A DNA stretch of 64,000 bases from Lepraria neglecta. Its lineage: Eukaryota > Ascomycota > Lecanoromycetes > Lecanorales > Stereocaulaceae. Position 1 is the first letter of the stretch; every line of letters starts with the position of its first letter. A program made the position numbers and the translations under genes. This document shows positions 1 to 10,515 of this stretch, one piece after another. The notes beneath the pieces were generated by a model. The model did no database searches, was not told where the DNA came from, and saw nothing but the letters and a program-made list of their open reading frames with translations. The stretch lies in assembly GCA_033220425.1 (NCBI GenBank), contig CM065648.1, positions 3,658,001 to 3,722,000 on the forward strand, read 5' to 3'.

Positions 1-995
1 CGCCACCACGTTCCATAGCCACCCATCAATGCCATGAGGACAACCCATGGAGCAGATTTTGGGATGGCAGACTTCTTTGACCGCTTCTTCCTTCGAGGTG
101 GGAGAATGTCTGCTTCACCCTTTGCCGCACGTTCCCTGACCAGGTCCAGCTGTTCCTCAGGTGTGAAGTCTTTTCCGGCTTCCATCTCATCTTCTGACTC
201 TTTCTTGATAGCTGGTTGGTTCAACCTTGAAAGAGAAACCTCGAATATCTTCGATGTGGGCACGACGATGCCATCTTCCTGTTTTACTGCAGAACTCAGT
301 ATGCCTTCGGTCCTGCGCCTGTTAGAAGAGTTCTTCCTCTTTTCATTGCTTGTGCCGGCGCTTCGTCGCCTATGCTCGCCAGGCGCTGAAGGCGAGCTGC
401 CGCTCTGGAACGGATTTTCATCGCTGAAGACACCGCCTCTCATCGGAGGCCGTACAGGTGCATCTTCTGGCTCCTCCATCTTCACCGTAGGTCTCGCTTC
501 ACTCTTGCGGCTCTTGCGTACTGAAGGACGCTTGTCTTCTAGATCTCTGTCTGTGTCCGTGTCTGATTGACGGGCGTGCTTGCTTGCGTTCCTTCGACCG
601 CCTGGTGTTCTGGAGGAAGCTGGTGATTCTTGTATAGGCTCTGCAGACAGTCGTTCAGTTTTCCTCGACCTCCGTTGCCGTGGCGTATCGGGTACTGGTG
701 GCGGTGGCATTGAGGCAGCATCGTCATCATGGTCGCCGTTGACTGTTCCTTCCTGACTGCTGGGCATGTCCGTGATACCTCTACTCGTTCGCCTCACACT
801 GTCTCTCGCAGCCAGTATTTTGCGCGCTTTAGGCTTGAGCTCTTGGGTGAAGATATCCACGAGGAGTGGCTTCTTGGCAGAAGCTGGGTACGTGATATCG
901 TGTGACATCAGAATGTTACGTAGTCGTGGCATGGTGAGAGATGCAGGGTCGAAAGATGGTGAGAGGTATTCAAGGTCATCTTCTGGTGAAGCCAT
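1..995 (-). CDS. Src1/Heh1-like inner nuclear membrane protein, N-terminal part (partial)
   Basis: An open frame of about 331 codons starts at the ATG at 993-995 and runs off the left edge. Residues about 20-63 read as a HeH (SAP/LEM-like) helix-extension-helix, with LTMPRLRNIL then KKPLLVDIF. A long acidic/basic disordered linker follows. A basic nuclear-localisation stretch (RRKKRSKKS) sits just before the hydrophobic start of a first membrane helix (APWVVLMALMGGYGTWW) at the window edge. This order is that of fungal Src1/Heh1/Man1-type proteins, which anchor chromatin at the inner nuclear membrane. No intron is seen in this part. The luminal domain, second helix and Man1 C-terminal domain would lie outside the window. 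The family call rests on the HeH motif and the NLS-helix order. Confidence 0.8.
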   Translation of the reverse strand, partial: MASPEDDLEYLSPSFDPASLTMPRLRNILMSHDITYPASAKKPLLVDIFTQELKPKARKILAARDSVRRTSRGITDMPSSQEGTVNGDHDDDAASMPPPPVPDTPRQRRSRKTERLSAEPIQESPASSRTPGGRRNASKHARQSDTDTDRDLEDKRPSVRKSRKSEARPTVKMEEPEDAPVRPPMRGGVFSDENPFQSGSSPSAPGEHRRRSAGTSNEKRKNSSNRRRTEGILSSAVKQEDGIVVPTSKIFEVSLSRLNQPAIKKESEDEMEAGKDFTPEEQLDLVRERAAKGEADILPPRRKKRSKKSAIPKSAPWVVLMALMGGYGTWW

Positions 996-1311
996 CTTGT
1001 AATTTTCAACCGGCGGTCGTTATCGGCTCGTGGTTTGTTGTATGGGGTCAATGGGTGAGAGTTGAGTGAGAGCTGGGTGAGGGGAGGAGTATAGTATTAT
1101 CGTCGTTGGTTCAGAATTAGCGATAGGCGAGACTCCCAAGGCTATGCGAAGAAAAGCAAGCAGAGAGGAGGATGCGCGACTGTTGATGACGAGCCTGGTG
1201 TTTATCTTGGAGAAAATACTGGACAAAGCCTAAAATTTAGGCTGAAGCGAGGTCGAGCCACATCTTGGCGCTTATGTAATCCAATGTGGCGTTTGCTCCA
1301 AATCAACATCC
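996..1311. other. Intergenic, 5' flank of the Src1-like gene
   Basis: Presumed promoter and 5' UTR of the minus-strand Src1-like gene. I see no convincing coding frame or RNA gene. A short minus-strand open frame at 1020-1226 has no recognisable features. Confidence 0.5.
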
Positions 1312-1596
1312 AGGCTCTGGAAGATCATTGCACGCGGCAAAACTGTCAATGTCCGAGATCAATTGGACAGCATCTTGAAAGTCTTACAGGCTTTTAGGGG
1401 TATTGGAAGCGCTGCAGCGGATCTGGAACCCGTACTTGCCGGCTTGCCCTAGGCTGGAGTTTTTCTGATTATGCAACTCGCCTCAAGTGACTCAGACCAG
1501 TACGCTTCAATGGTTGCTGATATCGAAGAGGTTGCATGCACATTATCGCTACCGAGAGATCGAGGTCATATTGCCTCAGAGCAGGCTACATGCTAG
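1312..1596 (+). pseudogene. Fragment of a NACHT-N (NWD NACHT-NTPase N-terminal) domain from a fungal NLR-type gene
   Basis: The frame beginning AGG at 1312 translates to about 94 residues resembling the N-terminal domain of fungal STAND/NLR proteins. It reads LWKIIARGKTVNVRDQLDSI, then VLQAF.GIGSAAADLEPV, LAGLP-x-AGVFLIMQLA and QYASMVADIEEVA. The pattern 'DPVHAGLPWAG..LILQ..' followed by 'AAMVAGLEE' is typical of this domain. The frame has an in-frame TAG where the family carries the Trp of LPW, there is no start codon, and no NACHT ATPase or repeat domain follows. It therefore looks like an isolated relic of an NLR gene. The identification is by remembered family pattern and should be confirmed by a profile search. 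Confidence 0.5.
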
Positions 1597-1825
1597 CAGT
1601 AGTAAACATCAAACTGTAAAAGACTTTCATGCTTCAATTTCGATACTTGATTAGCGGATTAAAAGTACATACGTAGCATTCACGTTCAAGCATTCACGAT
1701 GTCCAACAAACCGTAGACCGTATTCAAGCGTGTCCAAATCAGGCCTCCAATACACGAACGCGCCATAATTCTAATCATGTAAGAAGCCATTTTTGCATCC
1801 AACTTCCCATTCCCTCCGTTCCCTA
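1597..1825. other. Intergenic, 3' flank of the RCR-like gene
   Basis: Short AT-rich stretch downstream of the minus-strand RCR-like gene, probably its 3' UTR. No further coding frame was seen. Confidence 0.4.
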
Positions 1826-2471
1826 TCATCGAATGATACCATCACCACCCTTCTTGCTTGGCGGTTCGCCTGCAGGCGGTGCATACACATTCTCGCCCCC
1901 ACGAGCGTATGCATTCTCAGGTTGTTGCAATTCCACACCCTGTTGCTGTCCTCCGAAGTAACTCTGGTTCGCGCCACCGCCGTAGCCTTGGTTGTTGTAA
2001 CCTTCGTTATAGTATGTCTGGTTTGTAGGAGGAGAGTATGGTGGTGCGGCGTTGTTATTCCCGTAGTATGGTGCCGGTTGACCCGTGTACTGGGCTGGTG
2101 CATGGCCAGCCGGCGTTCTACCGGCTGCCCATCCGGTTCCGCGGTATGGGTTCTGGCCTAGGCGACGGCGCCGACGAGCGGTAATGCAGCTGAAGATTAG
2201 GAAGAGGAGGAAGGCGCCGACGATGATGGCTGCGAGGACGACCCTGGAGGAACTATTAGCGTGAGGATTTTTGGCGAGAAGGAAGAGGATTTACCATCGA
2301 CCCCAGTTTGACCATCCGTCGTTGTAGTTGCAATTGTAGTAGTTGCCGTCGATGCTGTTATTACAGTTTCTAGAGAAGAGCGTGGTTAGTGATGTTGTTC
2401 AGCACTGAATAGAATCCGGACGCGTGGGAATCGTTTTAAAGAACAACTTACTGTCTTGCGAGGAGAGGCAT
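1826..2471 (-). CDS. RCR-family single-span membrane protein (Congo red resistance / chitin synthesis regulation type)
   Basis: Three exons are inferred: 2452-2471, 2295-2369 and 1826-2243. GT..AG introns join in frame to give 170 residues. The N-terminal part has two Cys and the aromatic run NDGWSNWGRW. One hydrophobic span follows (VVLAAIIVGAFLLFLIFSC), then a basic stop-transfer RRRRR and the motif NPYRGTGW. The rest is a long Pro/Gln/Asn/Tyr-rich cytoplasmic tail. 'DGW..WGRW - TM - RRRR - GTGW' is the layout of fungal RCR proteins. In yeast these affect chitin deposition and vacuolar or endosomal trafficking, and the tail often carries PY motifs (PPYS is visible). The tiny first exon (20 nt) is supported by the donor GTAAGTT and by restoration of the family reading frame. 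Confidence 0.8.
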
Positions 2472-3329
2472 CTTGGGCGCAGAGATAAAGGATTACTGAG
2501 TGTCTTCGACTGTGCTGCTAGAGAAAGTAGGTGAGGATTTGTTGAAGAGAGGTTGTAGAAGTTTGAGGACGTGAACGGGACGATGCGGCGTAGAAGGACA
2601 GAGAGCGGCCTGATATGTCTCGGTTTTGCGGCTCCGCCCCAATGGATCCGTGACTGTGATGAGGTATTTGAAATAGAAATAAGGAATGCTCTGGTAGTGG
2701 ATGAAGTCTTCAGGTTTTTGAACAGTGGACCCTCGTGGCGTTACTACGCAAGCTTGAGGCAGTGCTGCCATTATTTGTCGTCACCAGATCGGCCTAACTT
2801 GATTGGGTTCCGTGCCAAGTGATCTGCACTACGTTGCACTAGCCAGCGCAGTACCCGTTGTCGCCGGTTGCATGTGGTTTTTGATGCGCTGGAGACGATT
2901 TCTTCTTCAATCTCTCAATTCCTGTCTTCCTTTTCACAATTTCGCGTCGATACACGTGAAATCACTCTCGACACCTCATAATCTCATGCCATGGAAACCA
3001 CATTCCTGGGATGTTATGCTCTGCTCATTAAGCTACTCATTAAGCTACTCCTTAAGCTAACTACTTCTGGATTGCCCTTGAAATCTACCACATATCACCT
3101 GGCAAGAAAAATGTACACATCAGTGACTCCGAAAGAAAAGAGATACATCGCGTTATCAATAAATGAAAGTTATACTAGATTGCTCCGAGCGCTGAAACTT
3201 TATCTTGCCATTGCTAGCATGCGTCTTTTCATCGCTTCGTCAACGTCGTGAATGCACAGGTCGTATCAGAACATCATTGGCAGTCATGCACGGCGTCGTC
3301 GCAAGTCGTTGCTTTAGTAAATGCTTCCA
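2472..3329. other. Intergenic between RCR-like and Arl8-like genes
   Basis: Contains the 5' flank of the RCR-like gene and the 3' flank of the Arl8-like gene. Only small unconvincing open frames are present. A short tandem 12-mer (three imperfect copies at 3026-3061) is the only structure noticed. Confidence 0.5.
3026..3061. repeat. Imperfect 12-bp tandem repeat, three copies
   Basis: CATTAAGCTACT at 3026 and again at 3038 is followed by CCTTAAGCTAAC at 3050. This is a minisatellite-like slip repeat in non-coding DNA with no evident function. Confidence 0.7.
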
Positions 3330-4235
3330 TCAGTGGGCAGTCTTGTTGATCAACCACTCCAGGACAGCGTCGAGATTGGTCTCCTCTTTAGCGCTGATTC
3401 CATAACAGCTGACCTCACGGTGGGAGATCGCCTTCATGTTCAATGCTTCGATGAGCTCGTCCACGGAAAGCTTGTTAGGCAGGTCGGACTTGTTTCCAAG
3501 GACAAGCAGAGGGATTCCATCAAGGACCGGCTTTTCGAGCAGTGCGTGGAGCTCCTCCATCGCTACCGGAATGGCAGCCTTATCCGCAGCATCCACAATG
3601 TATCTATGGACCCTTGTCAGCGCTATTCAGATGTCACATGACGGTATTTACTTACACGATGGCGTTGACACCGCGACAATATCGCTCCCACATCGACCGG
3701 AACCTCGGTTGACCGCCAAGGTCCCAACTGGGAGAGCGTCAGGCTTGAGTGCAACACAGCTACACAGCGCAAGCAACATACCATTTCAGGGTCACATGAC
3801 CCTTTTGAACCCGCTTCATGTTGAATCCTACCGTGGGGATGGAGCTACACAGAGTTGAGTATCATGCCAGGATGACCAAGCGCTAACACACAAGTCAAGT
3901 GAGCAACTTACTCTATCGTGAACTCTCCGCCCTAAAGCCTTTGCATCAGCTTTATGCTACGATACAGGCTTTGATGACTTACCGCAAGGACTCGCAGCAG
4001 GGACGTCTTGCCTGCATTCTGCAAGCCAATCATGGTCACGTCCATCTCGGTCGCCCTTTTGAGGAAAGAATGTCAATACAGTCGCAACATATCCTAGGGA
4101 TCATGCTACACCGTGGCATTTGATGGGTGGATAAGGCACCTGGCCGTCGCTCTGGGTGGCAATGTAAGGGATGAAAAAAACCCACCAGAACGTGCGCAGC
4201 AGCCAGTCATAGATAATCTTGAAGAGACCTGCCAT
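3330..4235 (-). CDS. Arl8-like small GTPase (ADP-ribosylation factor-like)
   Basis: Six exons are inferred: 4186-4235, 3983-4055, 3912-3931, 3782-3844, 3656-3727 and 3330-3603. They join in frame to 183 residues, the usual size for Arl8. It has an amphipathic N-terminus (MAGLFKIIYDWLLRTFW), P-loop GLQNAGKTS, switch I with IPTVGFNM, switch II WDLGGQPRFRSMWERYCRG, G4 NKSDLPN and a G5 region GISAKE. The sequence KCWDLGGQPRFRSMWERYC and the absence of an N-terminal Gly2 for myristoylation fit Arl8 rather than Arf1 or Arl1. Arl8 acts at the lysosome or vacuole in membrane traffic. A 20-nt micro-exon (3912-3931) encodes the GGEFTI segment between P-loop and switch I; its flanking GT/AG sites are clear. 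All introns fall between or inside the GTPase motifs without loss of sequence. Confidence 0.88.
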
Positions 4236-4733
4236 GGTGAGGGGTTTCCGGACTGTCAGGACTTTCGGAGACTATGGCTATGGCTTCTTGGGCTGCGTCC
4301 CGTGCTATCCAGTCGTTGCAGTCTGAGCCAGGTTGCTAGGATCTTGGTTGAGTTTGAGGACGGGTTGGAAAAAAGCAAGCGGGAAGCGGGGACCTTGCCC
4401 TTATCGTCGTAGTCGTTGTAATATGTAATAGATCGTAAAATGTCGTAGTTATGTATTCATTCAAGCAATAGATCGTAATATTTGGTGCTTCTCATGGATT
4501 CATATGCGATCGAATGCAATTCATCTCTGAGCTTTGTGCATTTGTTTTTTGGCCAGGTGACCTAAATGGCGGCGCGACTTGATGGTTGCATTGAAAGGAA
4601 GCTAACCGCGCATCCTGGCCGTAGATTTTTTTTGCTCAAATTCAAACTGCCAACCACTGTTTGCACAGGAGGCAGAGGATGATGGGCGTGGCATTTAGCC
4701 CATGGCTCGTACAGTTGATAGCCTGTCCACATA
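4236..4733. other. Divergent promoter region, Arl8-like / RPA135
   Basis: About 500 bases between the start of the minus-strand Arl8-like gene and the plus-strand Pol I subunit. AT-rich stretches occur near 4420-4510. No open frame of note was seen. Confidence 0.5.
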
Positions 4734-7700
4734 ATGCCTACCGCTACCGCGACGGTTACGTCCCCTACAAGCACTCAATGGTCTTCCGAATTCGATACCT
4801 CACGCCGAGAAAAGCTCTTCAAAAATCCACCCAATGATCATACACCATATCCTGCGCTCGCTGAAACCATAAAACCTCATATCAACTCCTTCAACGCTCT
4901 CCTAGATAACAGCAAGCTTCTAGAAGCAGCCCTAAAAGATATTGGGACCAAGACTTTCCTCGATGGCGAACAAGAGACCCAACAGCAAAGGGCGCAGAGG
5001 GTCGGAGAGGGACACCCCCGGGAAAAGAGAAACCGACTTTGCGTCAGAATCCGCGAGCTCTTTCTCGAGAAAGCTGTGCTTCCTCCCACAAACAAATTCA
5101 GTACAAAGAATCGAGAGATCTACCCTTCGGAATGCAGGGAGAGGCATGCAAGTTACAGAGGCAAGCTAAGAGCAAGGGTCGAATACAAGCTGAATGGGGG
5201 GGAATGGCAAGACTCAGTCAGAGAGATGGGTCAGATACCCATAATGCTGAAGTCGAACCGGTGCCACCTTGAGAAAAATACACCTGCACAATTAGTCCAG
5301 CACAAAGAAGAGTCGGAGGAGCTTGGAGGCTACTTCATCGTCAACGGTATCGAGAAGCTCATACGAATGCTGATCGTGTCCAAGCGTAACTACCCAATGG
5401 CTATCATTCGCGGGTCTTTCGTCAACAGAGGATCAGCTTATACCAAGTTCGGCATGCAAATACGATCTGTGCGGCCAGACCAAACCTCTCAGACCAACAT
5501 ACTCCACTATCTCAACGACGGGAATGTCACTTTTCGTTTCTCCTGGCGAAAGAACGAATACTTGGTTCCTGTCATGATGATCTTGAAAGCTTTAGTAGAG
5601 ACGAATGATCGAGAGATCTTCGAAGGACTTGTGGGCGTCAGAGGCTCAAAGGGAGCCGATGATACATTTATGACGGAACGAGTTGAACTGCTTCTACGAA
5701 CATACAAGGCCTACAACTTGAATGGGAAGGCCAAGACACGAGCATATCTGGGAGAAAAGTTCAAGCCTGTACTTGGTGTACCTGATGACATATCAGATGA
5801 AGACGCTGGGGCCGAATTTCTACGAAGGGTTGTACTTGTGCATTTGGGTAATGTTGACGTTACAGAGTCTCAGAATAATGACAAGTTCAAGATGCTTCTT
5901 TTTATGATTCGAAAATTGTACTGCTTGGTTAATGGCGAGTGCGCAGTCGACAACCCGGATGCAGTGTCGAGCCAAGAGATTCTTCTTCCCGGCTTCCTCT
6001 ACGGTATGATCATCAAAGAGAAGCTTGATGATTGGCTGAGGTCCATACAAGGCGCTTGCCAGGAATGGTGCTCGAGAAACGATAAGGCTCCGTTCACACA
6101 CCGAAACTTCCTGAAAGACTTTCCTACCAAAATTCTCAAGAGGACCAATGAAAATATGGGAGGTCTTCTTGAGTATTTCCTTTCTACAGGCAATCTGGTC
6201 AGTCCAACTGGACTTGATTTGCAGCAAACATCAGGTTTTACTGTTGTAGCAGAGAAGATCAACTTCTACAGATTTATCAGTCATTTTCGCATGGTACACA
6301 GAGGAAGCTTCTTCGCTCAGCTAAAGACCACGACTGTGCGCAAGTTGCTACCCGAGAGTTGGGGTTTCCTATGTCCTGTGCACACCCCTGATGGTGCTCC
6401 TTGTGGATTACTCAACCATTTGGCGCACAAATGCAAGATTACCACAAGTAATCTCAATGCTTCTGCCATACCCAGACTACTGGCGCAGTTGGGCGTTTCC
6501 GATTCCTCCTCTGCCTCCTTGGACGAGAATGTCGTTGTTCAACTTGATGGTAGGATCCTTGGTTTCTGCACGCCAGAGCAAGCCCGTGCTATTGGAGACA
6601 CCTTACGATACTGGAAAGTCGAGGGAACCCACGATGTCCCTGCAGAGCTGGAAGTAGGATACGTCCCAAATGCGGAGGGCGGTCAATATCCAGGCATCTA
6701 CATCTTTTCCCAAGCAGCACGCATGGTACGGCCTGTAAAATACCTGCCACTGGACAAAGAGGACTTCATTGGACCTTTCGAACAGCCATTCATGTCAGTC
6801 GCTTGCACCGAAAAAGAAATCGAGCCAGGAGAGTCTAGTCACGTGGAGTATGATCCAACTAATATCCTGTCCATTGTCGCAAACCAGACACCCTTCTCAG
6901 ACTTCAATCAGTCTCCACGCAACATGTACCAGTGTCAAATGAGCAAGCAAGCTATGGGCACCCCCGGAACATCAATCCGATACCGCACTGACAACAAAAC
7001 CTACCGACTCCAGACAGGCCAAACACCCATCGTCCGTCCGCCGTTATATAATGAGTACGGGCTCGACAATTTTCCCAACGGTATGAACGCCGTCGTAGCC
7101 GTCATCTCATATACGGGATATGACATGGACGACGCCATGATACTTAATAAGTCTGCCCACGAGCGCGGCTTTGCCCATGGGACAATTTACAAGACCAAAG
7201 TCATCCGCCTTGACGAGAATGAAAGGACCAATAGGGCACGAAGTAAATCTGCTCGCGCCATCAACAAGCTCTTTGGCTTTGCTCCAGACAGCTTCGTCTC
7301 AGCCTCTACACGCAGCAAGCTAGACTCAGATGGCCTGCCTCACATCGGAGCCAAGATCACCGAAGGTGACCCGCTCTGCGCTTCCCACAGCGTCACTTAT
7401 GACCCCACCAAGTCCACATCAGGACCCTACTTAAACCGTGATGGCATGACTCATCTTCACAAATACAAGGACTCTGAAGTCGCCTACGTTGAAGAGGTCC
7501 GTCTCCTCGGCGCAGAGTCAGGTGCTGAACCCTGCCAGTCCCTCAGTATCAAATTCCGCATCCCTCGTTCTCCCGTTATCGGTGACAAATTCTCCTCCCG
7601 CCACGGCCAAAAAGGTGTCTGCTCTCAAAAATGGCCAGCTATCGACATGCCTTTTAGCGAATCAGGGATCATACCCGACATCATTATCAATCCGCACGCT

Positions 7701-8447
7701 TTCCCGTCTCGAATGACCATAGGCATGTTCATCGAGTCGCTCGCCGGAAAAGCTGGTGCTCTGCATGGATTGGCACAAGACTCCTCACCATGGCGGTTCA
7801 CGGAGCAAGATACCGCGGGCGACTATTTTGGCGAGCAATTGCGCCTTGCAGGGTACAACTACCATGGCAACGAGCCGATGTACAGTGGTATTACAGGCCG
7901 CGAGTTCGCTGCGGACATCTACCAAGGTGTGGTCTTCTACCAGCGGCTGAGGCACATGGTGAACGACAAGTTCCAGGTCCGGACAACAGGGCCAGTGACG
8001 CAGCTGACGGGTCAGCCAATCAAGGGGAGAGCCAAAGGTGGTGGCATCAGGGTCGGTGAGATGGAGAGAGATGCTCTACTTGCACATGGTTGTGCATTCC
8101 TGTTACAGGATAGATTGATGGGATGTAGCGATTATAGAAAGGAGTGGGTATGTAAGGGATGTGGTAGCTTTCTGTCGACACAGCCAACTGTTTGGGGTGG
8201 CGCATTGGGTGGAAGGAGAGGAAAAGGGACAGGAGTTGTCAGATGTAGACGATGTGCAAAGAAGCTAGCAGATATCATTGAGGAAGGCAAGGAAGTAGGG
8301 ATCGGAGAAGAGTGGGAAGATGGGTCGGGAGAGAAGTGGGTTGGTGGGGAGGATACGACTATCGTGGCTATACCTGGAGTATTAAAGTATCTGGATGTGG
8401 AGCTGAGCGCTATGGGTGTGAGGATGAGGTTTAATGCCGGACCGTGA
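4734..8447 (+). CDS. rpa2: DNA-directed RNA polymerase I second-largest subunit (Rpa135/RPA2)
   Basis: An uninterrupted frame of 1237 residues, close to the usual size of about 1200. It is the beta-like subunit of RNA polymerase I, which transcribes 35S rDNA in the nucleolus. Visible landmarks are the lobe and fork sequence (GGYFIVNGIEKLIR near residue 205) and GFLCPVHTPDGAPCGLLNHLAHKC near 545. Near 790-800 the hybrid-binding segment reads GYDMDDAMILNKS. Near 960 lies GDKFSSRHGQKGVCSQKWP, with GRAKGGGIRVGEMERDALLAHG near 1105. A C-terminal zinc ribbon has CKGCGSF and, after a glycine-rich insertion, CRRCAKKL. The Pol I-type wording and the short clamp spacing separate it from Rpb2 and Rpc2. 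The first ATG at 4734 gives a plausible disordered Thr/Ser-rich N-terminus. Confidence 0.95.
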   Translation: MPTATATVTSPTSTQWSSEFDTSRREKLFKNPPNDHTPYPALAETIKPHINSFNALLDNSKLLEAALKDIGTKTFLDGEQETQQQRAQRVGEGHPREKRNRLCVRIRELFLEKAVLPPTNKFSTKNREIYPSECRERHASYRGKLRARVEYKLNGGEWQDSVREMGQIPIMLKSNRCHLEKNTPAQLVQHKEESEELGGYFIVNGIEKLIRMLIVSKRNYPMAIIRGSFVNRGSAYTKFGMQIRSVRPDQTSQTNILHYLNDGNVTFRFSWRKNEYLVPVMMILKALVETNDREIFEGLVGVRGSKGADDTFMTERVELLLRTYKAYNLNGKAKTRAYLGEKFKPVLGVPDDISDEDAGAEFLRRVVLVHLGNVDVTESQNNDKFKMLLFMIRKLYCLVNGECAVDNPDAVSSQEILLPGFLYGMIIKEKLDDWLRSIQGACQEWCSRNDKAPFTHRNFLKDFPTKILKRTNENMGGLLEYFLSTGNLVSPTGLDLQQTSGFTVVAEKINFYRFISHFRMVHRGSFFAQLKTTTVRKLLPESWGFLCPVHTPDGAPCGLLNHLAHKCKITTSNLNASAIPRLLAQLGVSDSSSASLDENVVVQLDGRILGFCTPEQARAIGDTLRYWKVEGTHDVPAELEVGYVPNAEGGQYPGIYIFSQAARMVRPVKYLPLDKEDFIGPFEQPFMSVACTEKEIEPGESSHVEYDPTNILSIVANQTPFSDFNQSPRNMYQCQMSKQAMGTPGTSIRYRTDNKTYRLQTGQTPIVRPPLYNEYGLDNFPNGMNAVVAVISYTGYDMDDAMILNKSAHERGFAHGTIYKTKVIRLDENERTNRARSKSARAINKLFGFAPDSFVSASTRSKLDSDGLPHIGAKITEGDPLCASHSVTYDPTKSTSGPYLNRDGMTHLHKYKDSEVAYVEEVRLLGAESGAEPCQSLSIKFRIPRSPVIGDKFSSRHGQKGVCSQKWPAIDMPFSESGIIPDIIINPHAFPSRMTIGMFIESLAGKAGALHGLAQDSSPWRFTEQDTAGDYFGEQLRLAGYNYHGNEPMYSGITGREFAADIYQGVVFYQRLRHMVNDKFQVRTTGPVTQLTGQPIKGRAKGGGIRVGEMERDALLAHGCAFLLQDRLMGCSDYRKEWVCKGCGSFLSTQPTVWGGALGGRRGKGTGVVRCRRCAKKLADIIEEGKEVGIGEEWEDGSGEKWVGGEDTTIVAIPGVLKYLDVELSAMGVRMRFNAGP

Positions 8448-9316
8448 TTGCAGCAGGCAGAAAATATAGCAACATTCAGTCGCTTGAGCTATCTCTGTGC
8501 TGGGTGTCTTTCCTTGTGAGCGTGAGCAAGAGAAGGAGTGCTGGACGCCTCAGTAGTCGCCTCATAGAAATCAGCTAAAGGGTTAAATGCTACGAAGTAG
8601 ACATTGAATACTGAGAAAGTCCCTTTAGGTCAAAGCAAAGGAGTTTCGGGGATCATGTTAGGCCCGAAATCCGCTCCCGGTTCACTCGAAGGCTTCCGGT
8701 TTAGCGTCCACTGGTGGCCGATCACGTACTCCATACTCCCTACAACATCTCTCCAACAATCATTCTTCCTCTCCCAGCGTTGAGAAAGCCAGATAACTGG
8801 TCACAAACATCCTGAAATCCACAATGGCCTCCTTCCGTCCTAGCTCTTCTCAATCGGAAATGGCTAACACTGTATGCAACATGCACAGGACAACTCCTCC
8901 CTTCACCCAAGTCCCTCGTCCGATCCTTTACGCCCTCACACAATTCATGACTAGCCTCTACCTGTGATTCCTCGACATCTCTAGCCTGAGACACATAAAC
9001 GTCAGAGATTACAGATCACTAAGATACATCGGCTTTGAGCGGTCATACGAATCATACCGGAGAAGCTACGGGTTTCGACAAGTCATTCACCCTCTACTTG
9101 ACTGGTCATATCGTAAGACCAGGATAGCTAATTAATGGGCAGAACGTTCGCCAGTACTCATGCAAGAGTGATTCACGACGAGGTGGGGCGTCGAATGAGC
9201 ATTCCCCACACGCAATGTCTCGTTCAGCGAGAAAAGCAGCCGACCATGAATTCGCAATGCAGCCGCCAGTGTTCTCGGATTCCTGAGCGTGCATCATGTG
9301 TCCTAATCCAAACTCG
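8448..9316. other. Intergenic, convergent 3' ends of RPA135 and the SDR gene
   Basis: About 870 bases between two convergent genes. Short open frames occur on both strands (for example 8740-8994 minus), but none shows a family motif or splice pattern. I see nothing functional beyond presumed 3' UTRs. Confidence 0.5.
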
Positions 9317-10515
9317 TCAACCACTGAACGGCGTGTTTGCCAATTGAAGTGACGCGCCCCCATCAACCGTGAGTGTATGACCGTTGATATAGCTTGCTGA
9401 AGCAGAGACAAGGAATGCTACCGCATCCGCGACTTCTTCCGGATCAACCAATCGACCCATAGCTAGATCTCCAAGCATCGTAGCTTTGAGTGCAGGAGCC
9501 CCATCCAAAAATTTGTTCATCATTGGGCCAGACACGAAAGCTGGTGCAACTGCATTAACGCGGATGCTCTTGCGCGCATTTTCTACGGCTTTGCAACTGC
9601 CTGTCAGTCTGCTATTCTTGTCCTTCGTTTGCAAGGAATTGCACTCTCACCTGCTGTCTGCACCAGCCCCTTGACGGCGTGCTTTGCCGCGATGTAATTT
9701 CCCACGCCTAGAAAGGTGCCCTCTGATGCAAGCGAGGTGAGGATGACAATGGAGCCTCTGCTCATGTACCTCGGAGAGGATACGGTTGGTCGACCAACGA
9801 CTGGCATAGGCTGCGGTTCTTGCTGTAGCATAGTCTGGAGGACTGTTCGCACACACAAGAAAGAACCTATGTTGTGGATCTCATCCAAGCTACGGTACTC
9901 CTCAAGCGTCATCGAGCTTATTGGTTTCTGGTCGGACGCGCCAAACTTAATGTCAGGAAGTGTTGTCAGCCCTTTATGCCAGTTGCAGCCCAATTGATGG
10001 AGCGAAAAGTTTTAAATAGGGACTGCGTTTTCAACCAAAGCTGACTCAACTCCAGACCTAACAATCCAGGCTGTGTTTGGACTTACGCCAGCAGTGTTCA
10101 CGAAGTAATCTATTCGGCCAAACAGCGATTTGGTCTCATCAACCATCTGCTGAACACCCTTCTCATCTCTCACGTCGACTTGCAAGGCGTGTACTTTGTA
10201 GTCGGTGACATGCGGAGCCTTCCGGGACTGGCTCATGTTGGCAGTCTGTTTTGCAGCTTCCAAGTTGATGTCTGCGCAGACTAGTGGATTGGCTCCACGA
10301 GAAGCCAGAGTCAACGCAACCTCACGGCCGATGCCGCTGCCTATCAGACATAAGATGAATCAGTTCACTTTTGATACATGGAGAAAATGCATGCTGATTG
10401 GATCTGCGAAAGGCCCATGTGGAGGCATTGGCAAGACACAGATATCTGCTGTGTTCACGCTGGTACAATTCGCCTCACCTGCTCCTACGACAAGCGCAAC
10501 CCCATCAATGTCCAT
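9317..10515 (-). CDS. Classical short-chain dehydrogenase/reductase (SDR)
   Basis: Inferred exons are 10479-10515, 10087-10340, 9651-9945 and 9317-9600, giving about 289 residues. The cofactor motif is VVGAGSGIG, followed by an acidic residue at the end of beta-2 (VCADI), which suggests NAD(H) preference. NTAG is the structural NNAG variant. The catalytic region shows the Ser of SIVILTSLAS and the Tyr-x3-Lys of NYIAAKHA. The C-terminal part has IRVNAVAP and the NGHTLTVDGG hallmark. The middle intron boundary (10086 to about 9946) is least certain: donor GTAAGT is clear and the chosen acceptor keeps the frame. It is transcribed divergently from the acyltransferase at 11113, with 597 bases between starts, so the two may share a promoter. 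It probably oxidises or reduces an alcohol or ketone in the same pathway; substrate unknown. Confidence 0.82.

Noticed and set aside
34-570. 178-codon plus-strand frame
   Set aside because: Antisense shadow of the Src1-like gene, whose minus-strand frame has clear HeH, NLS and membrane-helix features.
5820-6262. Overlapping minus-strand frames inside RPA135
   Set aside because: Shadows of a long, well-conserved plus-strand gene.
9106-9411. 101-codon minus-strand frame
   Set aside because: Overlaps the 3' part of the SDR in another frame and has no features.
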